Numbered from the stretch's first letter, positions 35,317-44,375 are shown. The stretch: 64,000 nt of DNA from Arenibacter hampyeongensis (GCF_002909255.1 NZ_PIOB01000004.1:186001-250000); one strand, 5' to 3'. A program made the numbers and translations. The notes: generated from the sequence alone by a model not told the origin.

Positions 35317-36192
35317 TTGGGAAAATATTTTGAAGCTTTCATTAATGCGTTTATAGGTACTGCGAATTGGACATGGAAGTCCATAATATTCGAAGTGCCC
35401 TGGTATACCAATTATTTCTGGGGTTTGATAATTATCTCCCTTGTCGTTTGGATGCTGGAAATTTTGTTTCCATGGCGCAAAGAGCAATCTATATTCCGTA
35501 GGGATTTTTGGTTGGACGCTTTCTATATGTTCTTTAATTTTTTCCTTTTTTCCATTGCAATAAGCGGCTTCTATAAGCTATTGGGATTACTCTTTGGAGA
35601 TTTGGGAATTAAGCAAAGTAGCTTGGCCATATTGGATATGTCACAATTTCCTTCCTGGGTTCAATTATTGATCTTCTTTTTGGTTTTGGATCTTGTCCAA
35701 TGGTTTACCCATATTCTACTCCATAGATATAAGTTTTTATGGATATTCCATCAAATACACCACAGTGTCAAGGAGATGGGTTTTGCCGCCCATTTAAGGT
35801 ATCATTGGATGGAAAATGTTTTGTACAAACCTTTGAAAACCTTTGGGGTCATGATCCTAGGGGGCTTTGAACCGGAACAGGCTTATATAGTCCATTTTTT
35901 TGCAATAGCCATCGGTCATTTTAATCATGCCAACATAAAAATTACTTGGGGACCCTTAAAATATATTTTAAACAATCCTGTAATGCACCTGTATCATCAC
36001 GCGCACGATTTGCCTGACGGGAAATACGGCGTGAATTTCGGAATCAGCCTAAGTCTATGGGATTATATTTTTAGGACCAATTATATCCCTGAGGACAGTG
36101 GTACCATTGAATTGGGCTTTAAGGGAGATGAAAAAATTCCGAAATCTTTTTGGAAACAAATAACCTACGGCTTAAAAAATTATAAGCCGTAG
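35317..36192 (+). CDS. Sterol desaturase/fatty acid hydroxylase-family protein
   Basis: 291 residues, about four membrane segments. The three His boxes of the non-haem di-iron family are present: HILLHRYKFLW, HQIHHSVKEMGFAAHLRYHW and MHLYHHAHD. The start is TTG at 35317, 30 bases after the cytochrome gene. Such enzymes hydroxylate or desaturate lipids; substrate unknown. Its terminator overlaps the last codons. The link to sulfite oxidation may be only transcriptional. Confidence 0.88.
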   Translation: MGKYFEAFINAFIGTANWTWKSIIFEVPWYTNYFWGLIIISLVVWMLEILFPWRKEQSIFRRDFWLDAFYMFFNFFLFSIAISGFYKLLGLLFGDLGIKQSSLAILDMSQFPSWVQLLIFFLVLDLVQWFTHILLHRYKFLWIFHQIHHSVKEMGFAAHLRYHWMENVLYKPLKTFGVMILGGFEPEQAYIVHFFAIAIGHFNHANIKITWGPLKYILNNPVMHLYHHAHDLPDGKYGVNFGISLSLWDYIFRTNYIPEDSGTIELGFKGDEKIPKSFWKQITYGLKNYKP

Positions 36193-36194
36193 GT
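36163..36194 (+). terminator. Stem-loop overlapping the hydroxylase stop codon
   Basis: A perfect 12-bp inverted repeat (36163-36174 with 36183-36194). The right arm contains the stop codon TAG at 36190-36192, so the hairpin is part of the coding sequence. A weak T-rich tail (TATTTCTT) follows. Confidence 0.65.
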
Positions 36195-36260
36195 ATTTCT
36201 TATGATTGGAAAATTGTTGCGCCTTATTTGGGATAAAGTCGCCTCTTTGACAAACGACTT

Positions 36261-38537
36261 TTATAATAAAATGTTTAGGCCAACAAAAACAGATCTTCCC
36301 ATATTCAAAATATCATCACTTTTTAGACGGGATAGATGGGCAATGTATTTTTTATCCAAAAGGTTATTGGCACTAATGGTGATATTCATAGATTTTTTTA
36401 AAAATTGGATATCCCCTCCTAAGCCGGCATTTAAAAGGGTGTAGCCCGGTGTAACTGTTTCAAAAGTGCTTACTTTTCCCTGCTTAAAGCTGGTATTCAC
36501 GGAAACAAACGCATTGGACCTAAGCCACCATCCTTTAGTGTTATTGAACTCCACCCTTAAAGTATTGGTCAATTTATTGGCGGGTATCAAAGGTAGGCCA
36601 TCACCGGTCTGCAATTCACCGAACACCGTTTGGTAACTACTTTCAATATGTAGCCAATGGTACGGGTGCGGGTGCAAATGAAATCCAATTTCCCCTCCGT
36701 AAAGTATGGCATCTTGTTGCAGATAGTTGAAAACAGGGGTTTCATCCATAATGGTTCCACTGGGTGCTATGTAGATATAATCCTTTATACTGTTGTGAAA
36801 ACCATTAATAGAAAATTCATAATGTTCATTTTGAAATTCCAATGCTAGATCAATTTGAAGGTTTTGCTCGTTCTTGAGATCTCTATTTCCAATTTCAAAT
36901 CTGTTGGTACCTTCATGGGTGCCATAGGAAGTGAGTTCCGCCAAATTGGGAGCCCGGAACCCTGTAGCCACATTGATTCTACCGGTGAATTGTTCGGAAA
37001 TATTGTTCTTGTAACCAATGGCACCATTAAAACTATTAAAGTTACGTTTTAAAGGGGCAATATATCCTTCTTCCCCACCAATACCATAGGCCTTCCCGTC
37101 AATATTCCTATGGTCATAGCGCAATCCCATTTGAAAATCGTTGTTTTGATCCAGGTGAAAATGGGTGGTCCCCAAAAATCCTATATCTTGGGTAATTGCA
37201 TCCGGAATTAAAATCTCTTCCCCTAAATTTTTATTGGTTTGATATATTCCTTGAACGCCAACAACAGTTTCAAACTTGCCCGATTTAGGGAGATGGTACA
37301 GTACGTTATAATTGAAGGTATTAAGCTTCATGTGCAAGGCAGCTTCTTCATGGGCTTCATGATCTTCCTCGTCCTCCTCATGATCTTCTTCGTTTTCCTC
37401 ATGGTGATGGTGGTCTTCGTACTCCTTACGGTTATTACCAATGTAACCTAAAGTGATGTCCAAATTGGAGTTGTTGAAGAATATTTTGGAGTTGGAGCTC
37501 AAAATGTGGTTGTCCAATTTTTGATAAGGTAAATCTGGTGTTCTAGAAGTGGTTTGCAAGCCCACCTCTTCCGGAATCCCCAAATTGGATTGGTTGTAAT
37601 TGTATCTGATATCACTTTTAAAAGAGGTTGCCTGATACCCCAATCCCGCTTTTAAATCTTTCTCGTTGAACCGGGAATTGGTAACCCTATTGCCATCCCC
37701 GCCTAAGTAATCAACATGGTTATTGGTTGCCAATCGCAAAAGGTATTTTAATCTTCCTTCTGAGGTTCTTATTCCGGCTCCACTGCTTATACCTTGGGTG
37801 TTGCCATTGTAGTTGAAATTTATATCGCCCTCCGTACTATTGGGTGCCGCAAATTTTTCCGGGTTTAAATAAAGTACTCCCCCCATAGCATCAGATCCAT
37901 ATAAGAGGGAAGCGGGACCCTTTATTACCTCAACACTTTCTATTCCTGCTTCATTTACTCCTAGACCATGTTCTGCACCAAACTGCTGGTTTTCTAACCG
38001 AATACCTTGTGTGTAAACCAAAACACGGTTGGAGGTAAGCCCCCGGATTATTGGTTTTCCAATTCCCACACCAGTAGATACCACGTCCACCCCGGGAATG
38101 GCGCCTATACCTTCCACGAGCGTTGTGGCTCCTTGGGTCTTAAGGGATGAAAGTTTTGCAAACTCCACCTTCATAACGTTTTCACGCTGTAATTTATGGA
38201 ATGGGGTAGATACAATAACTTCTTCCATTTCAATGGCACTTGGGAGCAATAAAATATCCAAGGTATTACTACCTTTTTCTATTGTGATATTTCCGGAAAA
38301 TGTTAGGAAACCGATATAAGAGGCAACTATTTTATAGGTCCCGGTTGGTAAACCTTCAATTTTGTATTCCCCGGTACTATCGGTAACAGCGCCCTTTTCC
38401 ATTTGTGGAAAATATATGGAGACCTGTTCCAATCCTTCCTGGTTCTCCTTATTACTTATATTCCCGGATAAGGTATTTTGGGAATTCACTGATATATATG
38501 TCAAAATGCAGAGCAATGACAGAATTACATTTTTCAT
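36261..38537 (-). CDS. TonB-dependent receptor with His/Glu-rich loop (ZnuD-like)
   Basis: 758 residues. Signal peptide (about 1-19), a carboxypeptidase-regulatory-like domain (about 22-105), a plug domain (about 118-225; KPIIRGLTSNRVLVYTQGIR, VEVIKGPASLLYGSDAMGGV) and a 22-strand-type barrel ending SVFVGLNILL. An acidic His-rich loop (about 373-402, starting DHHHHEEN) is inserted in the barrel. ZnuD-type zinc receptors carry such loops, and LENQQFGAEHGLG resembles that group; zinc or another divalent metal as ligand is inference. A small His/Cys protein gene lies 235 bases upstream on the same strand. Confidence 0.88.
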   Translation of the reverse strand: MKNVILSLLCILTYISVNSQNTLSGNISNKENQEGLEQVSIYFPQMEKGAVTDSTGEYKIEGLPTGTYKIVASYIGFLTFSGNITIEKGSNTLDILLLPSAIEMEEVIVSTPFHKLQRENVMKVEFAKLSSLKTQGATTLVEGIGAIPGVDVVSTGVGIGKPIIRGLTSNRVLVYTQGIRLENQQFGAEHGLGVNEAGIESVEVIKGPASLLYGSDAMGGVLYLNPEKFAAPNSTEGDINFNYNGNTQGISSGAGIRTSEGRLKYLLRLATNNHVDYLGGDGNRVTNSRFNEKDLKAGLGYQATSFKSDIRYNYNQSNLGIPEEVGLQTTSRTPDLPYQKLDNHILSSNSKIFFNNSNLDITLGYIGNNRKEYEDHHHHEENEEDHEEDEEDHEAHEEAALHMKLNTFNYNVLYHLPKSGKFETVVGVQGIYQTNKNLGEEILIPDAITQDIGFLGTTHFHLDQNNDFQMGLRYDHRNIDGKAYGIGGEEGYIAPLKRNFNSFNGAIGYKNNISEQFTGRINVATGFRAPNLAELTSYGTHEGTNRFEIGNRDLKNEQNLQIDLALEFQNEHYEFSINGFHNSIKDYIYIAPSGTIMDETPVFNYLQQDAILYGGEIGFHLHPHPYHWLHIESSYQTVFGELQTGDGLPLIPANKLTNTLRVEFNNTKGWWLRSNAFVSVNTSFKQGKVSTFETVTPGYTLLNAGLGGDIQFLKKSMNITISANNLLDKKYIAHLSRLKSDDILNMGRSVFVGLNILL

Positions 38538-38615
38538 TTAAATTTTTTTATAGATAACGGTGAGAGCTGCCTAGTGGCAATCCACCTCCAAAGTATTGTT
38601 TAATATTGCTTGGAC

Positions 38616-38670
38616 TTATAGGGTACCCTTATAAAACTACCAAGCGTCCCTAATATAAGACCGTATACGG
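38616..38670. promoter_or_regulatory. Two palindromes in the TonB receptor leader
   Basis: TTATAGGGTACCCTTATAA (38616-38634) is an inverted repeat apart from one extra T, and CCGTATACGG (38661-38670) is perfect. They stand 79 and 124 bases upstream of the receptor ATG, between it and the small upstream gene. They could bind a metal-responsive repressor; this is speculative. I saw no other feature in the 235-base gap. Confidence 0.3.
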
Positions 38671-38772
38671 CTTGGGGATAACACAATATGTTTGCACCGG
38701 CACTTGGTTAATATGGCGTTTTATGGTCACACAGCAAGCATGTCCAAGGTTATATAAGTCTGGTGAAAATTT

Positions 38773-39105
38773 TTAAATCGCGGATGGAGGGCCTCTACGG
38801 GAGAAATGAAGTTTTTGATACTTGCTTAAAAAATTATAGAAGTTTATAATTTTTTTTGATTTTGGCAATTCTGAATATGATCTGAATTCTTGTTGTAGAT
38901 GAGCTACATAAGGTGTGATATTAAATTTATGAAGATCACAATCCAATTCTACCTCATGAATATGTAGTTTACCTTTTTCCTTACAAACAAAGGTATGGTG
39001 CTCAAAGATGGCATGTTTTAATTTTAATACTGAAGGAAGTAATATTAAACTGACCAGGAGGGCAGCCATAAAAGAAAATAGGATATTTCTTAAATTTATC
39101 TTCAC
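38773..39105 (-). CDS. Small exported His/Cys protein
   Basis: 110 residues with an N-terminal membrane or signal segment (about 8-28, LFSFMAALLVSLILLPSVL). The mature part has a cluster of possible metal ligands: EHHTFVCKEKGKLHIH followed by DCDLHKF, and ends with SRRGPPSAI. I recall short Bacteroidota proteins of this kind encoded next to TonB receptors, but not a named family. Position and residue content suggest a role with the downstream receptor. Confidence 0.65.
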   Translation of the reverse strand: MKINLRNILFSFMAALLVSLILLPSVLKLKHAIFEHHTFVCKEKGKLHIHEVELDCDLHKFNITPYVAHLQQEFRSYSELPKSKKIINFYNFLSKYQKLHFSRRGPPSAI

Positions 39106-39156
39106 CCTTCAAATCTAGTGGTATGCTAGCAAAATGTTTGTTAAGAAAAATATAAT

Positions 39157-39477
39157 TTATTTAAGAATGAAGCCTAGGCCCATACGGCTCAACATCTTCT
39201 TTTCAAATTCCCAAAAGAATTTGAACTGGCCAAATATCCAACCGTAAATAACCAATAGGAATTGATAAATGGGAAAAATCAATAAAATTCGAAAGAATAA
39301 ATAAATTAGACCACCCCAGATAAAATCGGGAGAAAAACTTTCCCTATTCAATCCAATCCAATTAAGAAAGGGTTTGGCAGCATAAACGGCCGATGAACCT
39401 GTAATGGAGAATACTATAAAAATTATCGTTAGCTGCCAATTGGAGCTTACACCCCAACGTTGTTTTAATTTCTTCAT
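39157..39477 (-). CDS. DUF6787 family membrane protein
   Basis: 106 residues: a short charged start (MKKLKQRWGVSSNW) and two to three hydrophobic segments (LTIIFIVFSITGSSAVYAAK, LIYLFFRILLIFPIYQFLLV). The pattern matches DUF6787, a Flavobacteria family without known function. It lies between DUF6146 (upstream) and the small His/Cys protein on the same strand, with 50-base or shorter gaps, so co-transcription is likely. Confidence 0.75.
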   Translation of the reverse strand: MKKLKQRWGVSSNWQLTIIFIVFSITGSSAVYAAKPFLNWIGLNRESFSPDFIWGGLIYLFFRILLIFPIYQFLLVIYGWIFGQFKFFWEFEKKMLSRMGLGFILK

Positions 39478-39508
39478 ACATAAATAAAATCACAACAAAG
39501 ATAACTTT

Positions 39509-39964
39509 TTATACACGAGGAACAAATGGTCCCAATCTTTGATTGTATTTGCGTTGGAAATAAATAAAGTAATTAAATAGTTTATAATTCACCTCATAAC
39601 CGTAATCGGTATTGGCGTCATAATCGATCGGCAATTCATAAAGGTTGGAATTATATCTATAGGGTTGCCTCGCCCTTTGGTTCCACTCCAGGACATAAAT
39701 TCTATTTCTATTCTCCAAATAGGATTGTGAATAATAACCTTCCGGCTTGGCAATGCTCTGTAGCCAAAAGTCGAACCCAGGCTCTATGATAATAATTTCA
39801 TATTCTGTTTTATCATCCTTGATAGTGATAGTGTCTCCTTCAGATTGGGAAAAGGCCGCCTTCTCATCATCTGAAATGGAAAGTGCTGTCTTGGTACTAT
39901 TACAATTTGCCAAGGATAAAATAAACAGTACAAGAATGCCGATAGTAAATATATTCTTTTTCAT
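39509..39964 (-). CDS. DUF6146 family lipoprotein
   Basis: About 151 residues from ATG 39964, which gives a lipoprotein signal (IGILVLFILSLANCNSTK). The frame extends to 40099, but the added 45 residues contain no signal and overlap the upstream terminator. The mature part has a TEYEIIIIEPGFDFWLQS motif and a Tyr-rich C-terminus (NYKLFNYFIYFQRKYNQRLG), as in DUF6146. Function unknown. Confidence 0.8.
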   Translation of the reverse strand: MKKNIFTIGILVLFILSLANCNSTKTALSISDDEKAAFSQSEGDTITIKDDKTEYEIIIIEPGFDFWLQSIAKPEGYYSQSYLENRNRIYVLEWNQRARQPYRYNSNLYELPIDYDANTDYGYEVNYKLFNYFIYFQRKYNQRLGPFVPRV

Positions 39965-40063
39965 TGCGCTTATTATTTTAAGATAATTACAAAAACTTGG
40001 ATGATAATAGCTTTGTCGTAAAGCTCTATAATTCATTACACACCCAATTCTTTCTTTAAGGTA

Positions 40064-40096
40064 CAAAAAAAGCCATTTGAGTAACAAACGGCTTTT
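40064..40096 (-). terminator. Rho-independent terminator after the DUF937 gene
   Basis: Minus-strand stem AAAAGCCGTTTG/CAAATGGCTTTT with one mismatch and a 5-base loop, followed by a seven-base T run. It lies about 20 bases past the DUF937 stop codon. Confidence 0.9.
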
Positions 40097-40116
40097 CATA
40101 TACTATGTTAAAATTG

Positions 40117-40749
40117 CTATTTTCCAAAAAGCCCACCAAGCAAGCCTCCAAGGCCACCTTTCTTTTTGCCAGTTCCCATGACCATGCCTGCAACATCATC
40201 CAAAACACTTCCATCTCCATCGGCATCCAACAATGTTGTAATTAGGCTCTGATTCTGTTGTGGCTGTCCGCCCAACATACTGCCCAACAAAGTATTTAGG
40301 CCATTGGCATCGTTTACATTGCTTTGGGCCTTTTGTTTTCCTAAATACGCCATTACCAATGGAGCGGCAATTTTTAGAATATCGGCCACAGCACCAGCGT
40401 CCAATCCGGATTTTTGACTTAAAGCATTTTCTACATTGGCCTGTTTTCCTCCAAAGACATGCCCAAGTATTCCAGCACCATCCGCCATAACCGATTGATC
40501 TACACCACCTCCGAATAGTCCTCCAAGGTTATCCAATAGTCCACCATCGTGTTTGGACGATAGGGCACTCATAAGGCCTTCGGCCCCTTTTGGGGAAGAG
40601 ACGTTTTTTTTCATGGCACCTAATAACAATGGCATGGCCATACTTAATACGTCGGCTGTTTTGTTTTCTGGTTGTCCCGTTTGACCAGCAACCCCACTGA
40701 TCAACTGTTTGCCCATTGGGCTACTCAATAAATCCAATAATCCTGACAT
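40117..40749 (-). CDS. DUF937 (YidB-like) protein
   Basis: 210 residues rich in Gly, Leu and Ala. The family motifs SGLLDLLSSPMGKQLISGVA, MAMPLLLGAMKKN and LDADGDGSVLDDVAGMVMG are clear; the C-terminus is a Gly/Lys repeat (KKKGGLGGLLGGLFGK). DUF937/YidB proteins have no settled function. Single-gene transcript ending in a strong terminator. Confidence 0.9.
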   Translation of the reverse strand: MSGLLDLLSSPMGKQLISGVAGQTGQPENKTADVLSMAMPLLLGAMKKNVSSPKGAEGLMSALSSKHDGGLLDNLGGLFGGGVDQSVMADGAGILGHVFGGKQANVENALSQKSGLDAGAVADILKIAAPLVMAYLGKQKAQSNVNDANGLNTLLGSMLGGQPQQNQSLITTLLDADGDGSVLDDVAGMVMGTGKKKGGLGGLLGGLFGK

Positions 40750-40832
40750 TTTTATAGTAATTATGGTTAGAAACTAATTTTCTTCAAGGTACAAAAAAGA
40801 GTTTAAAATAGGGAGGTATTCGGATTGTACAT

Positions 40833-41783
40833 TTATTTGTAAAGATCTATAATTTGGGACGCCAGTTCCAACCCGATCCTATCTTGCGCCTCCTCTGTGG
40901 CAGCTCCAATATGGGGGCTTAGAGAAATATCCGGATGCATTAAAATCCGTAATTCCGGGATAGGTTCGGATTCATAAACATCCAAGCCAGCAAAGGCTAC
41001 CTTCCCACTTTCCAAGGCATCAACAAGGGCTACCTCGTCCAAAATGCCTCCACGGGCAGCATTAACGATACCAACACCGTCCTTCATTAACGCAAATTCT
41101 CTCTTTCCAATGACATATGATTTTTGGGCAGGAACGTGAAGACTAATAAAATCGGCCGTTTTCAATAAGTTTTCCAATGGAGTACTGCTAAGCTCAAAAG
41201 AAATTGATCGGTTGTCAAAAAATGGTACTGTTACGGTGGCCTCATCCAAAAAAGGGTCTGTAAAAATGACTTTCATACCTATCCCCAAAGCTATTCTTGC
41301 AGTGGCTACGCCTATTCTCCCGAATCCAATAATCCCCAAGGTTTTACCCCTAAGCTCAATGCCTTTGGCATAGGCATTTTTAAGTTTCTTAAAATTACTA
41401 TCCCCTTCCAAAGGCATGTTTCTATTGGCGTCGTGTAAAAACCTCACCCCGCTGAACAAATGGGCAAAGACCAATTCCGCAACAGAGGAAGAGGAAGCTT
41501 CAGGAGTATTTATTACATGTATATCTTTGGATTTGGCATAGTCTACATCTATGTTATCCATTCCAACTCCACCACGTCCTATTATTTTTAAAGCAGGACA
41601 AGCATCTATAAGTTCTTTTGTTACTTTCGTAGAACTTCTAACCAATAGTACCGAAACCTTATTTTGGTTGATATAGGCAACAAGTTGTTCTTGGGCCACA
41701 TTGACTGCCAGAACTTCGAAACCGGCATTTTCCAAGGTCTCCTTACCACTTTTTGATATTCCGTCGTTTGCTAAAATTTTCAT
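40833..41783 (-). CDS. serA: D-3-phosphoglycerate dehydrogenase-like enzyme
   Basis: 316 residues, the short form without an ACT regulatory domain. NAD-binding motif [19 protein letters not shown], substrate region [17 protein letters not shown], catalytic Arg in [11 protein letters not shown] and His in [15 protein letters not shown]. It oxidises 3-phosphoglycerate to 3-phosphohydroxypyruvate, the first serine synthesis step. serC, the next step, is upstream on the same strand, which supports the symbol; other 2-hydroxyacid substrates cannot be excluded by sequence alone. Confidence 0.88.
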   Translation of the reverse strand: MKILANDGISKSGKETLENAGFEVLAVNVAQEQLVAYINQNKVSVLLVRSSTKVTKELIDACPALKIIGRGGVGMDNIDVDYAKSKDIHVINTPEASSSSVAELVFAHLFSGVRFLHDANRNMPLEGDSNFKKLKNAYAKGIELRGKTLGIIGFGRIGVATARIALGIGMKVIFTDPFLDEATVTVPFFDNRSISFELSSTPLENLLKTADFISLHVPAQKSYVIGKREFALMKDGVGIVNAARGGILDEVALVDALESGKVAFAGLDVYESEPIPELRILMHPDISLSPHIGAATEEAQDRIGLELASQIIDLYK

Positions 41784-41798
41784 TATACAGTCTAATTG

Positions 41799-41823
41799 TT
41801 AAATATTAAATATTAAATATTAA
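41799..41823. repeat. Short tandem repeat between serC and serA
   Basis: Three full copies plus part of a fourth of the 7-base unit TTAAATA, just upstream of the serA-like start (minus strand). Probably a simple-sequence tract; a spacing effect on expression is conceivable. Confidence 0.8.
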
Positions 41824-41944
41824 GTAATGGAATTAAATCGACCGTAATGGAAAATTTTGGTAATTATATTAGCGATTTGCTCTATATCTTCCCGATATTC
41901 ATCAATATTGGCAGATATAAACAAAGTTCCATTAGCTTCTGTTG

Positions 41945-43009
41945 TTATGCTTTCCGCTCCAATTCGCTCATTACATCTACCAAAGTACCAACACTGTCCA
42001 ACGAAAGTGCATTGTACATAGAGGCTCTATAACCACCAACGGAACGATGTCCGTTTAATCCACTTATACCAGCTTCCTTGCACATCCCATCAAAAACATC
42101 TTTCAGCTTTTCCTCGGCCAAGGTGAAAGTGGCGTTCATATTGGAACGGTCCTCTTTATGTGCATACCCTTTAAACAAAGGATTCAAATCTATTTCTGAG
42201 TACAGCAGCTGTGCCTTCTTTTCATTTATCTCTTCTATGGCAGGAATTCCACCTAGGTTTTTTAGCCATTCCAGGGTTAACATGGAAACGTAAACAGGAA
42301 AAACTGCAGGGGTATTAAACATGCTTTCTTTGTCTATATGCACCTTATAATCCAACATGGACGGGATTTTTCTGCTTACTCTGCCCAAGATTTCTTCTTT
42401 TATCACCACCAAAGTAGCCCCTGCTGGCCCCATGTTCTTTTGGGCCCCGGCGTAAATAAGGTCAAATTGTGAGAAATCCAATTGTCTGGAAAATATGTCC
42501 GAACTCATATCGCAAACCAATGTGGTACTTGTTTTTGGAAATTTCTTTATCTGTGTTCCAAATATGGTGTTATTGGACGTAAGGTGCAGGTAATCCAGGT
42601 CGTTGGGGATGGTGTAACCTTTGGGGATGTAACTAAAATTCTCGTCTTTGGATGAGCCAACCTCAATTACCTCTCCAAAAAGTTTAGCTTCCTTTATGGC
42701 CTTATCGGCCCAAGTACCGGTATTGAGGTATCCTGCTTTTTTTTCCAATAAATTATAGGCCACCATTAAGAATTCCAAGCTGGCACCTCCTTGTAAGAAT
42801 AAAGCCTGATAGCCTTTTCCCTCCAAATCCAATAACTCCAGGGCCAAAGACCTGGCTTTATCCATAACGGCTACAAAATCTTTACTTCTATGTGAAATTT
42901 CAATAAGGGAAAGTCCCAAACCATTAAAATCCAATACGGCTTCAGAAGCTTTTATGATTACGTCCTGTGGCAAGATACAAGGGCCGGCACTAAAATTATG
43001 TTTTTTCAT
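41945..43009 (-). CDS. serC: Phosphoserine aminotransferase
   Basis: 354 residues, class V PLP aminotransferase. Start KKHNFSAGPCILPQDV is typical; the PLP Lys is in IYAGAQKNMGPAGATLV and other hallmarks are LFLQGGASLEFLMV, LTSNNTIFGTQI and the C-terminal HRSVGGYRASMYNALS. It converts 3-phosphohydroxypyruvate and glutamate to phosphoserine; also acts in pyridoxal phosphate synthesis. Upstream of the serA-like gene (161-base gap) in the same direction; serB is not in the window. Confidence 0.95.
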   Translation of the reverse strand: MKKHNFSAGPCILPQDVIIKASEAVLDFNGLGLSLIEISHRSKDFVAVMDKARSLALELLDLEGKGYQALFLQGGASLEFLMVAYNLLEKKAGYLNTGTWADKAIKEAKLFGEVIEVGSSKDENFSYIPKGYTIPNDLDYLHLTSNNTIFGTQIKKFPKTSTTLVCDMSSDIFSRQLDFSQFDLIYAGAQKNMGPAGATLVVIKEEILGRVSRKIPSMLDYKVHIDKESMFNTPAVFPVYVSMLTLEWLKNLGGIPAIEEINEKKAQLLYSEIDLNPLFKGYAHKEDRSNMNATFTLAEEKLKDVFDGMCKEAGISGLNGHRSVGGYRASMYNALSLDSVGTLVDVMSELERKA

Positions 43010-43227
43010 TTATTTCTTTTTATGGTTATTCAAAGATTAATTCCTATCTCGGAGCTGTTAAAATAATTAATGCCATACTTTGGAGGTAATTATCTTAATT
43101 ATTTGATTATCATTAATCTAGGTTATTGTTGTTATTGAAATATTGTAAAATCCAGCTTTTTATGGTTCAAGGGTTAAAGGTCATAAATATTTTAGGAAGA
43201 TCGGCACTGACTCCAAAGATTATTGCA

Positions 43228-44289
43228 CTATGTTTTCAACAAAAAATCAACAGTATCTATATTGTCGGCATAATCGTTTAATGACGGTTTTTGGGTTTGG
43301 CCAAAAGGTATCTCATCTGCCAAGAAGCCATTGGACACTATGCATTGAATCTTATCCTGTTCTTGGGATAGTCTAATTTTTAAATCTTCCAAGGAATCAT
43401 AGAACTCATAAAAAACGGTGGCTATGGGAGAGGCATAGTTATTATCCTCCTTTAGCATTAGGAAACCATTTTCCAATATCTTGAACAAACTCATTAGGTA
43501 CACGGCCTTGTTATAATCATAATTATTGGCGTATTTATGATGTTCAATGATGGTATTGAAAGGGTAAACAGCTTTGAATAGGGAGTCAAAATTGAAATCT
43601 TTGGGCAAAAATAATTTGGAAACACTTCTGCAGCCCAATCCGTAATACCTGAAAATATCCTCTCCCAAAGCTGTTAGCTCTTCCTTTGTTTCATTACCAC
43701 TAAGGACGGCCGTAGAATTTCGATTTTTCCTAATGATATTAGGTTTTTTTCCGAAATAATGCTCAAAATATCGCGATGTATTGTCGCTTCCCGTTGCAAT
43801 TACGGCATCAAAATCTTCCAGTTTGCCATCTTCAAAAGAAATCTGGTCCTTTAAGGAAGGTTCCACTTCAATTAAATATTGGGCAACACAGGGGAGTAAT
43901 ATTTTGTCATTGGAGGAAAGTTTTATAATGGCCTTATTTCCTGTAATGAGAGTACATAAAAAATCATGGAAGCCCACCAAAGGAATATTGCCGGCCATAA
44001 TCAGGGCAACCGATTTAGGCCTGTTTTTATCCACTTTATAGGCCGCTAACCAATTTTCGAGCTTTGAGGGTGTCAGTAATTCCGCCCAACTATCTAAACT
44101 AAATAAAATATTTTCAGGGGTAAACCAACCATTCTTATGTCCGGCCAAGATTAGTATTTCATCGAATTTAATTAACCATGCATGCTGATTATCATCTATT
44201 TGAGTTTGGTTTTTCGCATATTTGCAATATTCTTTGAAAAAACTACCAAGTTTAACAAAAGCATCAAGTCTATGTCTAAGGTCAGTCAT
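43228..44289 (-). CDS. LuxC-like acyl-CoA reductase
   Basis: 353 residues resembling the LuxC/acyl-CoA reductase family (SVALIMAGNIPLVGFHDFLC, NKAIIKLSSNDKILLPCV, AVIATGSDNTSRYFEHYFGK, GLGCRSVSKLFLP with the probable catalytic Cys). It would reduce a fatty acyl-CoA to an aldehyde with NADPH. LuxD/LuxE partners are absent. Divergent from a ferredoxin gene; this arrangement beside serC and serA recurs, from memory, in related genomes. Physiological substrate unknown. Confidence 0.88.
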   Translation of the reverse strand: MTDLRHRLDAFVKLGSFFKEYCKYAKNQTQIDDNQHAWLIKFDEILILAGHKNGWFTPENILFSLDSWAELLTPSKLENWLAAYKVDKNRPKSVALIMAGNIPLVGFHDFLCTLITGNKAIIKLSSNDKILLPCVAQYLIEVEPSLKDQISFEDGKLEDFDAVIATGSDNTSRYFEHYFGKKPNIIRKNRNSTAVLSGNETKEELTALGEDIFRYYGLGCRSVSKLFLPKDFNFDSLFKAVYPFNTIIEHHKYANNYDYNKAVYLMSLFKILENGFLMLKEDNNYASPIATVFYEFYDSLEDLKIRLSQEQDKIQCIVSNGFLADEIPFGQTQKPSLNDYADNIDTVDFLLKT

Positions 44290-44293
44290 TATA

Positions 44294-44325
44294 TTTGTAA
44301 AAGATTTTATTAGGCTTTACCTTTG
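44294..44325 (+). promoter_or_regulatory. Promoter of the ferredoxin gene
   Basis: TTTG (44294-44297) and TACCTTTG (44318-44325), spaced by 20 bases, match the Bacteroidota -33/-7 pattern TTG...TAnnTTTG. They lie 51 bases before the ferredoxin ATG and just outside the divergent acyl-CoA reductase start. Confidence 0.65.
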
Positions 44326-44375
44326 TACAAAAGTATTGATACTGAAATTAAATCAGCATAAAGAAATAGAAAAAT

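Noticed and set aside
36202-36444. 80-codon plus-strand ORF after the hydroxylase gene
   Set aside because: Mostly antisense to the end of the TonB receptor; begins inside a terminator region.
38538-38772. Cobalamin-riboswitch-like GCCACT on the minus strand before the TonB receptor
   Set aside because: Only a short match; the conserved B12 box and surrounding stems are not present.
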